Source: Paludibacteraceae bacterium
Lineage (GTDB): Bacteria; Bacteroidota; Bacteroidia; Bacteroidales; Paludibacteraceae
Direction: 5' to 3'
Assembly: GCA_017447875.1 (NCBI GenBank)
Contig: JAFSMP010000026.1
Location: forward strand, 62,001 to 126,000
Length of the DNA: 64,000 nucleotides
Position numbers and translations under genes: made by a program. This document shows positions 1 to 7,861 of this stretch, piece after piece. Below the pieces are notes generated by a model. That model did not search any database and had not been told where the DNA came from. It saw only the letters and a list, made by a program, of their open reading frames with translations. Position 1 is the stretch's first letter, and each line of letters begins with the position of its first letter.

Positions 1-675
1 GACATCCACCTCGTGGCTGTTGAGAGAACTGTCGGCAGTGAACTCCAGCATCGACTTCTCGAAATAGAAATACCCCCTGTTACGAACGGCCGAAGCGATA
101 CGCGTACGCTCTTCATCGAGGGTCTCGGTGGAGAACTGATCGCCTTCTTTGATCTTACACCGCACGCGGTCTTGCGCCACAGCGCGTAGCTCATCCACCG
201 GTATATCCACTTCGTAGTTACGTATCGTGTAGGGCTGGTGAGCGGTCACGAGGTAGGTCAGACGCACTTTGCGTTTCTTATACACCTTCTGCGTATCCAC
301 CTCGGCATGGAAATAACCCATGTTATTCATCTGCTGCTTGAGCTGCAACATACTGATCTTGGTCAACTCCTCGTCATACACCACCGGTGCCTCACCCATC
401 TTATGCGCATTACGCGCCAGACGCTTGTTCGACTTGGTGGTTGTGTCCCGCGGGGCCGTGTTGTAGATGTCCAGTTGCAGTTTCCAGAAACCCATGATCT
501 CCGTGTTCTGCTTCTGCCTCAGATAAGCGCGCAAGGTATTCGTGGACACTTTCTTATCATCCACACACTTGACGTTCGCCTTGTCCAACAGATACTCACC
601 TTGCGGCACGAATTTCGTCGTGTTGCAGGAACAGAATAGGACTGCCAAAAGCCATATGTACGCCTTATTGCGCAT
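1..675 (-). CDS. tamL: TamL-like Omp85 lipoprotein, N-terminal part (3' end outside window)
   Basis: The first 225 codons are present and the gene runs off the left edge. The protein starts MRNKAYIWLLAVLFCSC, a short hydrophobic signal with a lipobox ending at Cys17, followed by an FVPQGEYLL segment and then POTRA-like sequence with a TYLVTAHQPYTI strand near residue 145. This fits TamL, the lipoprotein form of the TamA/BamA family in Bacteroidota, which works with TamB in outer-membrane assembly; the beta-barrel would lie beyond the window. The promoter at 686-717 predicts a leader of only about six bases, which supports this ATG. The start region and lipobox are seen directly; the family call rests on the POTRA-like N-terminus and is not proven without the barrel. 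Confidence 0.7.
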   Translation of the reverse strand, partial: MRNKAYIWLLAVLFCSCNTTKFVPQGEYLLDKANVKCVDDKKVSTNTLRAYLRQKQNTEIMGFWKLQLDIYNTAPRDTTTKSNKRLARNAHKMGEAPVVYDEELTKISMLQLKQQMNNMGYFHAEVDTQKVYKKRKVRLTYLVTAHQPYTIRNYEVDIPVDELRAVAQDRVRCKIKEGDQFSTETLDEERTRIASAVRNRGYFYFEKSMLEFTADSSLNSHEVDV

Positions 676-685
676 AATTATCGTG

Positions 686-733
686 CAAAATTACAACTTT
701 TTTTGCATATATGCAAATTTTTTCGTAACTTTG
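686..733. promoter_or_regulatory. Overlapping divergent promoters sharing a palindromic -33 box
   Basis: The 16-base palindrome TTTGCATATATGCAAA (702-717) supplies the -33 element in both directions. Rightward, TTGCATATAT is followed after 13 bases by TAACTTTG (726-733) for the RNA methyltransferase. Leftward, the same box is followed after 13 bases by TAATTTTG (686-693, complement) for tamL. Both match the Bacteroidota -7 consensus TANNTTTG. Confidence 0.85.
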
Positions 734-753
734 TGCCCGATTTCGGTATTATT

Positions 754-1539
754 ATGGAAAAAATCACGAAAGCACAGGTCAAACTTGTAAAAAGTTTGCA
801 GCAAAAAAAGTTCCGTGACGAACTCGGACTTTTTGTTGCTGAAGGCGAGAAATGCGTAGAAGAGTTACGCAAATCGTTTGAGCTGGTTCATCTCTATCGC
901 GAAGGCGAGAATGCCTCCCGTACGGAGATCGAGCAGATGAGCGGTTTACGGACTCCGCAAGGCGTCATCGGCGTCTTCAAGAAATCCGAGTATTCCGAGT
1001 ACTCCGATTATTCCGAATACTCCGGTCTTATCCTTGCGTTGGATGGGATTCAGGATCCGGGAAATTTGGGCACTATTATCCGCACCTGTGATTGGTTCGG
1101 AGTTCACGATATCGTCTGCTCGTTGGACACGGCAGACTGCTATAATCCCAAGGTGGTGCAAGCAACGATGGGAGCACTTGCGAGAGTACGCGTTCACTAT
1201 GTGGACCTGCCGAAATGGCTCAAGGAATTAAAAATTCAAAAATCAAAATTAAAAATTTTCGGGACACTATTAGACGGCCGCGATATGTATGACGTCTTAC
1301 AGTCCGAAGGACGGTCTTGCAGCGACAGCGGTCTTACAGGCGAAGCCGGTCTTACAGCGAAGCGATCTATTGTTGTCATGGGTAACGAGGGCAACGGTAT
1401 TTCGCAAGCCGTTCGCTCTCTTGTCACCCACCCGATTCGGATACCTTCTTATCCAAAAAACGCTGAGACTTCGGAAAGCCTCAACGTTTCTATTGCAACC
1501 GCGATCGTTCTCGCGGAATTTAGAAGACTAGGAAACTAG
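754..1539 (+). CDS. SpoU/TrmH-family RNA 2'-O-methyltransferase
   Basis: A 261-residue protein. Residues 1-75 form the substrate-binding part ([22 protein letters not shown]). The SpoU knot follows: motif 1 [20 protein letters not shown] near 95-115, motif 2 [12 protein letters not shown] near 206, motif 3 around [17 protein letters not shown] at the C-terminus. It would methylate a ribose 2'-OH of rRNA or tRNA with S-adenosylmethionine. The ATG at 754 is preferred over 703 because the predicted transcription start is near 738. Three different short repeats are embedded in frame: [11 protein letters not shown] near 79-89, a Lys/Ile-rich stretch near 158-168, and a Ser/Gly-rich stretch near 181-203. 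All fall between conserved motifs, so the enzyme is probably functional. The target nucleotide cannot be told. Confidence 0.9.
   Translation: MEKITKAQVKLVKSLQQKKFRDELGLFVAEGEKCVEELRKSFELVHLYREGENASRTEIEQMSGLRTPQGVIGVFKKSEYSEYSDYSEYSGLILALDGIQDPGNLGTIIRTCDWFGVHDIVCSLDTADCYNPKVVQATMGALARVRVHYVDLPKWLKELKIQKSKLKIFGTLLDGRDMYDVLQSEGRSCSDSGLTGEAGLTAKRSIVVMGNEGNGISQAVRSLVTHPIRIPSYPKNAETSESLNVSIATAIVLAEFRRLGN
985..1025 (+). repeat. Period-9 array inside RNA methyltransferase gene
   Basis: About four and a half units of TCCGARTAY (tccgagtat, tccgagtac, tccgattat, tccgaatac). They are in frame and encode the [13 protein letters not shown] loop. Confidence 0.85.
1227..1260 (+). repeat. AT-rich phrase repeat inside RNA methyltransferase gene
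   Basis: An A/T-only phrase apart from two C, built on AATTCAAAA / ATCAAAATT / AAAAATTTT. Similar phrases lie between genes near 4760 and 11881-11913. Here it is translated as a Lys/Ile-rich segment. Confidence 0.75.
1293..1366 (+). repeat. Four units of the GNA mini-hairpin element inside a gene
   Basis: Four units, each beginning GTCTTACAG or GTCTTGCAG, with cores TCC-GAA-GGA, GC-GACA-GC, GGC-GAA-GCC and GC-GAA-GC. The stem arms change together while the loop stays GAA-like. The same element lies between genes elsewhere in the window. Confidence 0.85.
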
Positions 1540-3365
1540 TACGCTGCCATCTGTGCTTTGACGTTGTCGTTGATGAAATCAGCGAACTGCCGGATGGTCA
1601 TCGAACCGTCTCCTTCGGGAGCAGGTTGACCACTTGCTTCGCCACCTTGACGACGCACGCTGACCTTACCCTCTTCCGCTTCTTTCTCACCGACGATGAG
1701 CATGTACGGGATACGCTTGAGTTCGTTATCGCGGATCTTACGACCGAGTTTCTCGTTACGGTCATCTACGATGACACGTACGTCCTGTGCTTCAAGCATC
1801 TCTTTCACTTTCCATGCATAGTCGTTGGATTTCTCGGAGATCGGCAGCACGACCGCCTGATCCGGCGTGAGCCACAACGGGAACTTGCCGGCCGTATGCT
1901 CGATGAGCACCGCTACAAAACGCTCCATGGAGCCGAACGGCGCACGGTGGATCATGACGGGACGATGTTTCTGGTTATCCTCACCCGTGTACTCGAGTTC
2001 GAAACGTTCCGGCAGGTTGTAATCCACCTGGATGGTACCGAGTTGCCAACGACGACCGAGGGCATCCTTCACCATGAAGTCGAGTTTCGGACCATAGAAA
2101 GCCGCTTCACCCGTCTCTTCGTGTGCCGGCAGGTTCATCTCCTTACATGCCTCACGAATCGCGTTCTCTGCGTGCTCCCATATCTCATCGGATCCCACGT
2201 ATTTCTCGTGGTTATTGGGGTCACGAAGCGAGATCTGCGCTTCGTAGTTCTCGAAGTTCAGCGCCTTGAAGATGATGTTGATGATCTCCATGACGCGGAT
2301 GAACTCCTGCTTCACCTGATCTTGGCGGCAGAAGATATGGGCATCGTCCTGGGTGAACGAACGCACACGTGTCAGACCGTGGAGCTCACCGGATTGCTCG
2401 TAACGATAGACGGTACCGAACTCCGCGCAGCGGAAAGGCAGGTCCTTATAGGAACGGGGCGAGTTCTTGAAGATCGCACAGTGGTGCGGACAGTTCATCG
2501 GTTTGAGCAGGTATACCTCACCCTCTTCCGGTGTCGTGATCGGTTGGAAGGAGTCCTTGCCGTAATGATCCCAGTGACCGGACGTCATATAGAGGTTCTT
2601 GGAACCGATATGCGGGGTGATGACCTGCTGGTAACCATAGCGTTTCTGGATCTTCTTCAGGAAATCCTCGAGACGCAGACGCAGCGCCGTTCCTTTCGGT
2701 AACCAGATAGGCAGACCTTTGCCGACCATGTCGGAGAACATGAAGAGCTCGAGGTCCTTACCGATCTTACGGTGATCGCGTTTCTTGGCTTCTTCGAGCA
2801 ACGCGAGGTACTCATCGAGCATGCTGCGTTTGGGGAACGAGATGGCGTAGATACGCGTCATCATCGGACGTTTCTCATCGCCGCGCCAGTAGGCTGCGGA
2901 GCAAGAGAGGACTTTGACCGCCTTAATGTCTCCGGTAGAGAGCAAGTGCGGACCCTTACATAGGTCGGTGAACGCACCTTGGGTATAGGTGGTGATCGAG
3001 CCGTCCTCGAGTTCCGAGATCAACTCGCATTTATAACTCTGTCCCTTGTCGCCGAACGCCTTCATCGCGTCGGCTTTGGAGATCTCTGCGCGAACGACGG
3101 ACTCTTTCTTCGCCCGCAGCTCCATCATCTTGTTCTCGATTGCTTCAAAGCAGGTGTCGTTGATGACCACGCCCTCAGGCGGCATCACGTCGTAGTAAAA
3201 ACCGTTCTCGATAGCCGGACCGATACCGAACTGGATGCCCGGATATAACTCTTGCAGCGCTTCTGCCATCAGGTGCGAACTCGTATGCCAGAACGCATGT
3301 TTGGCTTCGGTATCTTCCCACTCAAACGACTGTACACTGCCGTCTTGATATTGTACTTTAATCAT
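1536..3365 (-). CDS. thrS: Threonyl-tRNA synthetase with a collapsed TGS domain
   Basis: It charges tRNA-Thr with threonine. The editing domain is present (HTSSH at 27-31 and the DLCKGPH site), as is the class II catalytic core with its zinc ligands ([22 protein letters not shown]) and the C-terminal anticodon-binding domain ([20 protein letters not shown]). The length is 609 residues against roughly 640 for the family. The N-terminal TGS domain is reduced: one strand, [14 protein letters not shown], leads straight into [14 protein letters not shown]. The editing histidines sit 46 positions earlier than His73/His77 of the E. coli enzyme. A TAA lies two codons upstream of the ATG in the same frame, so the short N-terminus is not a mis-called start. 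The stop overlaps that of the converging methyltransferase gene. Confidence 0.97.
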   Translation of the reverse strand: MIKVQYQDGSVQSFEWEDTEAKHAFWHTSSHLMAEALQELYPGIQFGIGPAIENGFYYDVMPPEGVVINDTCFEAIENKMMELRAKKESVVRAEISKADAMKAFGDKGQSYKCELISELEDGSITTYTQGAFTDLCKGPHLLSTGDIKAVKVLSCSAAYWRGDEKRPMMTRIYAISFPKRSMLDEYLALLEEAKKRDHRKIGKDLELFMFSDMVGKGLPIWLPKGTALRLRLEDFLKKIQKRYGYQQVITPHIGSKNLYMTSGHWDHYGKDSFQPITTPEEGEVYLLKPMNCPHHCAIFKNSPRSYKDLPFRCAEFGTVYRYEQSGELHGLTRVRSFTQDDAHIFCRQDQVKQEFIRVMEIINIIFKALNFENYEAQISLRDPNNHEKYVGSDEIWEHAENAIREACKEMNLPAHEETGEAAFYGPKLDFMVKDALGRRWQLGTIQVDYNLPERFELEYTGEDNQKHRPVMIHRAPFGSMERFVAVLIEHTAGKFPLWLTPDQAVVLPISEKSNDYAWKVKEMLEAQDVRVIVDDRNEKLGRKIRDNELKRIPYMLIVGEKEAEEGKVSVRRQGGEASGQPAPEGDGSMTIRQFADFINDNVKAQMAAY

Positions 3366-3388
3366 ATTTTAGTGTTATGTATATTGTC

Positions 3389-4750
3389 TTATTGGTGTTG
3401 TTCACGCAACAGATCGTTCACCGTCTTGACGGGGTTGAAGGTGGAAACAGGCACTTCGACGAAGATGGTGTTCCATCTGCTCATCGCACCGTTCCATAGA
3501 CCCGGCAACTCAAGTGCCAGTAACTCTTTACCGTCCTTGGACTTATTGGAGATAAAGCCTGTCTGCGGATCGACGTACTTCGGCAGGTCGAAGGGTTTAC
3601 CTTCGTAGTCACGAATCGCGCAAACGAGATCCACGGGGTTGAAGTGGGTCGACTGTTTCATCAGTTCCGGATCGCTGATCTGGGTGGACTCGAGGATCTG
3701 GCAAGAGATCGAACCGTCTGCCTCACGAACCAAGAACGGGCCACCGCCGGGTTCACCGGTGTTCTTTACCACGCCGCATACGCGGATAGGACGATTCAGT
3801 TTCGCGCGCTCTTCGTCACTCAGGTTCGGGTTCTTTAGCGCTTCGAAGACCCGTTTCTGCTCGGTCACCAGCACACCTGCCAGGATCTGTTTGTAACGGA
3901 TGGTGTCTTTCTTCAGACGATCGGGCACGACGTTGTCGATATTCTTGATGAAGACGATGTCGGCATCCTGCTGGTTGAGGTTCTCGATGAGCGCACCGTG
4001 ACCGCCCGGACGGAAGAGCAATTTTCCGTCTTTGGTGCGGAACGGCGTACCGTCCGGATTCGCTGCGATCGTGTCGGTAGACGGCAACTGCTCGCTGAAC
4101 GTCACATCGTATTTCACTTTGTATTTATCTTCGAATTTCTTGAGGTTATCCGCTATATGCTGACGGAAGAGCGGCAGATGGTCGTGGCTAACCGTGAAAT
4201 GCAGATAGACCGTCGGTTTCTCGCCGTCCTTAGCCGGCTCAGCGCAATAGAGCGCGCCCTCTACCAGGTGCTCCAACGCAGGCGTACGCGCACCGTCGCG
4301 ATATTTATGGAACAGGAGCAAGCCCTTCGGCAGTTCTCCGTAATGCATGTCGTTGAGCAGGTAGCTGACAGCAGCCTGACCTTCCTTACCTGCCAAAGCG
4401 GGACCGAAGGCGAAACAGTCTTTGTGGGCCAAGAAATCCTGAATGAACGGCGTCTCGATACCGTCCTCGAGGTACTGGAACAGATTCTTGAACATACGGC
4501 TGGCCGCACCCGAAGCAGGCACGAATTTCAGGATCTTATGTCCCTCCTTCAAGTACTGCTCCCATGCAGCGATGTACGCTTCCTGTTCTGCACGTTTCGG
4601 GGCTAAGATACCCTTCTTAATCGAAGCCGGAGCAACGATGTCTAACTGAGGAAAACCGTTACGGAAACACTCTAACTGCGCCTCCGCTTTCTCTACCGAG
4701 ATGCCACGAGCTTGCAACTGCTCGAGGTCTTGTGCACTGAAACTGTTCAT
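3389..4750 (-). CDS. DUF4301 family protein
   Basis: A 453-residue cytoplasmic protein without a signal peptide or membrane segment. The opening (FSAQDLEQLQARGISVEKAE, then FRNGFPQLDIVAPASIKKGI) and the FVPASGAASRMFK motif near residue 77 match the DUF4301 family, which I know only from Bacteroidota and relatives and whose function is unknown to me. The GAASRMF stretch suggests a phosphate- or nucleotide-binding loop (inference). It lies 23 bases upstream of thrS on the same strand and has its own strong promoter at 4782-4812, so the two may be co-transcribed. Confidence 0.8.
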   Translation of the reverse strand: MNSFSAQDLEQLQARGISVEKAEAQLECFRNGFPQLDIVAPASIKKGILAPKRAEQEAYIAAWEQYLKEGHKILKFVPASGAASRMFKNLFQYLEDGIETPFIQDFLAHKDCFAFGPALAGKEGQAAVSYLLNDMHYGELPKGLLLFHKYRDGARTPALEHLVEGALYCAEPAKDGEKPTVYLHFTVSHDHLPLFRQHIADNLKKFEDKYKVKYDVTFSEQLPSTDTIAANPDGTPFRTKDGKLLFRPGGHGALIENLNQQDADIVFIKNIDNVVPDRLKKDTIRYKQILAGVLVTEQKRVFEALKNPNLSDEERAKLNRPIRVCGVVKNTGEPGGGPFLVREADGSISCQILESTQISDPELMKQSTHFNPVDLVCAIRDYEGKPFDLPKYVDPQTGFISNKSKDGKELLALELPGLWNGAMSRWNTIFVEVPVSTFNPVKTVNDLLREQHQ

Positions 4751-4781
4751 AGCATTATCGATTAAAATTCAAAATTTGGTG

Positions 4782-4812
4782 CAAAGTTACAACTTTTTTT
4801 TGATATATGCAA
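4782..4812 (-). promoter_or_regulatory. Promoter of the DUF4301 gene
   Basis: On the minus strand TTGCATATAT is followed after 13 bases by TAACTTTG. The predicted transcription start is about 27 bases upstream of the ATG at 4750. Confidence 0.85.
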
Positions 4813-4821
4813 GCACAATAG

Positions 4822-4852
4822 AAAAAATCGCACATTTTGGGTGCGATTTTTT
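4822..4852. terminator. Bidirectional rho-independent terminator
   Basis: AAAAAATCGCAC, a 7-base loop and GTGCGATTTTTT form a hairpin with A/T runs on both sides. It would end the minus-strand transcript of the gene at 4872-6473. Confidence 0.85.
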
Positions 4853-4871
4853 CGTTAGACAGGTGCTGCTG

Positions 4872-6473
4872 TTATTTTACTTGCGCACCGGTAACCGTGT
4901 ATATCTTGTCGCCGCGGAGGATATAGAGCTGTCCGTCACGGAAGAACTTAACGGTTCCGTTCGGCTCACCGCTCACGCTTTGGAGTCCTTCGTATCCTTC
5001 CCGCGTATACTTGTAGATAGGCGGTTCGCTCGCGATGTCGGAATCAGAGGTGGTGAAGAAGGTGTTGTTATCCTTCCAAGCGATCGCTTCTCCTTGCCAT
5101 TCGTACTCATAGCAGTCGATTACTTTCGGCTGGCGGTTCTTGAGGGTCTGCGCAATGCTCTCATTGCCTTCACGCTCCCAGTAGAGAACCCACGAGTAGA
5201 TAGCTACGTAGTTGTTATGATTCTTGATAAGGATATACTTACCGTCCGGCGAGATGTCGGCAGCGGTTGCCAGATGGAAACCCTTGTAACGATGGATAGA
5301 TCCCGAGTATTCGCCTTCTCCGATGTCGGAGGTCACACCGAGGTCGCACACATAGGTGAGCGTCTGCTGGGTGTCTCCGTAGTCCAAACGGAACGGCAGG
5401 CTATAGACCTGGTTGACATTGTCATAGACCTTGGTGACGATATAGAGCATCTGCTCGATATTATCGTACATCATCGACTCGCAGTTATGCTTTTGATGAT
5501 CCGGGTACTCGAATTTGATACGATGTGCGTTCACTTGTACATTCGGGTTTTGCGGATCAATAGCGGGTTCCTCGAAATAGATAATGCAGTACTCTCCGTC
5601 GGTATGGTTATTGTCGCCAAATCCACCGATAAAGAGGTAGTTCTTGTTGTTATACACACCGCCGCACATATCTTCCCAGTCCCAACGATAGACATTATCA
5701 AAGCTGACTTTTGCTCCTAATACAGAGCCTGTCTCGTCGGTTGCAACGATGAATGGGTTGGTATTCTTGTCCGTCTCATCGCTCTGCATCCAGATGTAAC
5801 CCGGCGTGACGCGCGAGCATGCGATACCGGACACTTCGGGAATACCTATATTCTTGCTAATGACACCATTCAGCGTGCGGGTGAACTCGGTATTGATCGG
5901 CAGGGTATCACCGTTGTAGGTCAACGGAAGTGACTGTCCTTCGGGATCCACCGGATCACCTCCTTCACCGGACGTCACCAATTTCACGTTCCGCAGTTTG
6001 AAGGTTCCGGAAGTGGGGTTCTCGGGGTTAGCACCGAATATGAGAGACAGAATGGGAGATGCGCCGTATTCATATTTAGGCTCGCACCATAAAGGAGTAG
6101 CAGGCGCCATGGAAGCGGACTGCCATTCGGTAGATTGCAGATCTATCCAACCGTTGGACCCATCCCACCAATACGCTCCTTGCTCGTCTATCAACCAATG
6201 CAGAAGCGTATGCTCGGAACCATCACCTTGGTACTCGAACTGCAGCGCAGTGATGCCGGTAAGACTACGCAGAGGAATCTTGATACCAGACACTTCCCAA
6301 TCAGTAGAAACGGTCCAGTTGACGGTCAGTTCATCGTTCTCTGCGTCATAGTTCAGCGTGGACGAACCGCCCGTTGAAAACGATTGCGCCTTGCTCAGGT
6401 CGAGTTCTGCGACCGCAGCATGGATGCTCAGCGCTGCACAAAAAGCAGCTGCTAAAAGGAATAATTTTTTCAT
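4872..6473 (-). CDS. Secreted protein with beta-propeller-like middle and C-terminal sorting tail
   Basis: A 533-residue protein. The start MKKLFLLAAAFCAALSIHA is a Sec signal peptide. Residues about 20-165 look like a jelly-roll carbohydrate-binding domain ending in GTFKLRNVKL. Residues about 185-495 resemble a beta-propeller with ISPDGKYILIK and aromatic repeats; I cannot name a catalytic family. The last 25 residues (FFRDGQLYILRG, then IYTVTGAQVK) belong to the tail shared by nine proteins in this window, a candidate type IX secretion signal that would place it on the cell surface. It is the last gene of the polysaccharide locus and is followed by the terminator at 4822-4852. Confidence 0.75.
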   Translation of the reverse strand: MKKLFLLAAAFCAALSIHAAVAELDLSKAQSFSTGGSSTLNYDAENDELTVNWTVSTDWEVSGIKIPLRSLTGITALQFEYQGDGSEHTLLHWLIDEQGAYWWDGSNGWIDLQSTEWQSASMAPATPLWCEPKYEYGASPILSLIFGANPENPTSGTFKLRNVKLVTSGEGGDPVDPEGQSLPLTYNGDTLPINTEFTRTLNGVISKNIGIPEVSGIACSRVTPGYIWMQSDETDKNTNPFIVATDETGSVLGAKVSFDNVYRWDWEDMCGGVYNNKNYLFIGGFGDNNHTDGEYCIIYFEEPAIDPQNPNVQVNAHRIKFEYPDHQKHNCESMMYDNIEQMLYIVTKVYDNVNQVYSLPFRLDYGDTQQTLTYVCDLGVTSDIGEGEYSGSIHRYKGFHLATAADISPDGKYILIKNHNNYVAIYSWVLYWEREGNESIAQTLKNRQPKVIDCYEYEWQGEAIAWKDNNTFFTTSDSDIASEPPIYKYTREGYEGLQSVSGEPNGTVKFFRDGQLYILRGDKIYTVTGAQVK

Positions 6474-6492
6474 AGTACTATTATTTTTTCGG

Positions 6493-6516
6493 GATACCGG
6501 AATACCGGTATACCGG
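6493..6516. repeat. Period-8 array NATACCGG
   Basis: Three octamers, gataccgg, aataccgg and tataccgg, which differ only in the first base. They lie between the DMT transporter and the tailed secreted protein. Confidence 0.8.
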
Positions 6517-6524
6517 GTTAACGA

Positions 6525-7397
6525 CTATTTCGACAACGCATACATCGCGAAGGCGGCACAGCAGATACCTGCTATCTGCAGCGGATTCGGGATGACGCTG
6601 AGGATGATGAGCGACAGCAGTACGGTCACCATCGGTGAGAGTCCCTCCATCGGTGAGACGATGACCGCCTTACCATAACGGTACGCATAGACGAGCGTCA
6701 GGGCACCGATCGAGTTGAGGATCTGGATACCGAAGCAGCCGAGGCTGGTGTTCGCTGAGGTCTGAGCAGCAAAGAAGGTCGCTGCATCGCCGTTCATATA
6801 CCATGCGACGGGGATGAGGACAAGTCCTGACAGAGCCATCCATACGAAGATCGACTCCGCGTCCATGGAGTTGTTGGCGAACTTCATGAAGAAGCCCTGG
6901 ATACCCCATGCGAAGAGCACGAGCACCGCCAGGATGATCCACAGGATACCGCTGACGGGACTACCTTCCTGCCCGGTCTCCAGCGAGAGAAGCAGGATGG
7001 CGATGAGTGCCACGACAATACCGGCTACCTGCCAACGCGTCGCTTTCTCCTTGAGGAAGACCGCCGCAAGGGTGATCACGATGACCGGCGACATGGAGAT
7101 GAAGGGATAGATGATATACGAGGGTCCGAGCGTCAGTGCTTTGAAGAGCACCAACTGGCCTCCTGCGCCCAGCAAACCGACCGTGCAACCAAGCAGAGCC
7201 GATTTGCCGTCGCAAAGGAATTTTCCTTTGTTGATGATGAGCGCCACGAGGGCACATGGGATCATCGACAGCGCCCAGAGGATATAGACCACCGTGTCCG
7301 GTATACCGTTCTGAATCTGATACCCGGAGAACGCACCCCATACACCCCATGTGACGACGGTGATGAGGATGAAAAGCAACCAAAGTTTATCTTTCAT
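6525..7397 (-). CDS. DMT-superfamily (EamA) transporter
   Basis: A 290-residue inner-membrane protein with about ten hydrophobic segments arranged as two EamA halves. The first half begins MKDKLWLLFILITVVTWGVW and has the PFISMSPVIVITLAAVFLKE signature; the second has a matching one near the C-terminus (GKAVIVSPMEGLSPMVTVLL). It moves a small metabolite; the substrate cannot be told. I start at 7397 because the upstream alternative would add SFFFRLSTKK, which is translated from a period-7 repeat. It sits in the polysaccharide locus, so uptake or export of a sugar-derived product is possible. Confidence 0.85.
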   Translation of the reverse strand: MKDKLWLLFILITVVTWGVWGAFSGYQIQNGIPDTVVYILWALSMIPCALVALIINKGKFLCDGKSALLGCTVGLLGAGGQLVLFKALTLGPSYIIYPFISMSPVIVITLAAVFLKEKATRWQVAGIVVALIAILLLSLETGQEGSPVSGILWIILAVLVLFAWGIQGFFMKFANNSMDAESIFVWMALSGLVLIPVAWYMNGDAATFFAAQTSANTSLGCFGIQILNSIGALTLVYAYRYGKAVIVSPMEGLSPMVTVLLSLIILSVIPNPLQIAGICCAAFAMYALSK

Positions 7398-7406
7398 AAC
7401 TTTTTT

Positions 7407-7437
7407 AGTCGAAAGTCGAAAGAAAAAAGACAAAAGC
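7407..7437. repeat. Period-7 array GTCRAAA
   Basis: Units gtcgaaa, gtcgaaa, gaaaaaa, gacaaaa fill the 40-base gap between the S23 gene and the DMT gene. The same family recurs near 16812, 30236, 31031, 36381, 39760 and 46971. Confidence 0.85.
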
Positions 7438-7809
7438 CTAATTACTTTCAGACGTGTTATACTTTTTCATTAACGAGTATACTAATTTCTGCACTTCTAC
7501 AACCTCTGCATTAATCTTTTCAGATTGACCTGCACTAATATAGTTCAATTCACCAGCTAACAACAACTCGGTTTCCAACTCATAAGCAGAACCCAAAGAG
7601 AAAGACAAAAAATGTACCAACTCTTTTTGTGTTGCCCGTCCAGCTCCTTCCGCTATATTTGATGGTATAGAAACAACAGCTCTTTGTATCTGCGTAATTA
7701 AACCGTATTGTTCACTGGAAGGAAAATCCTTTAACAACAAATAAACATTCTTGGTTAACTGCATTGCTTTTTGCCAAGCAATCAATTCTCTAAAATTGTG
7801 TATTGTCAT
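7438..7809 (-). CDS. S23/IVP-type four-helix-bundle protein
   Basis: A 123-residue protein with the signature of the 23S rRNA intervening-sequence protein family: FRELIAWQKAMQLTKNVY near the start, QIQRAVVSIPSNIAEGAGR near 40-58, and a helical C-terminal half rich in Glu and Leu. Members often lie inside rRNA spacers but many stand alone; the function is poorly known, possibly nucleic-acid binding. Here it stands alone between a DUF4832 lipoprotein and a transporter, bounded by two different repeat families. It is visibly more A/T-rich than the genes around it, which suggests later insertion. Confidence 0.9.
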   Translation of the reverse strand: MTIHNFRELIAWQKAMQLTKNVYLLLKDFPSSEQYGLITQIQRAVVSIPSNIAEGAGRATQKELVHFLSFSLGSAYELETELLLAGELNYISAGQSEKINAEVVEVQKLVYSLMKKYNTSESN

Positions 7810-7820
7810 ACGGCTTTTCT

Positions 7821-7861
7821 CTTTCAGTGAAACGGTCTTTTCTCTTTGAGCGCAGCGGTCT
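7821..7861 (+). repeat. Two units of the GNA mini-hairpin element
   Basis: CTTTCA-GT-GAA-AC-GGTCT and CTTTGA-GC-GCA-GC-GGTCT. The first has a T-A pair where most copies have C-G, a paired change. They fill the gap between the DUF4832 gene and the S23 gene, and the last base overlaps the DUF4832 stop. Confidence 0.85.

Noticed and set aside
6493-6516. Operator for the DMT transporter
   Set aside because: The NATACCGG array lies after the stop of that gene and is one of many similar phrase arrays at gene ends, so repeat origin is more likely than a regulatory site.
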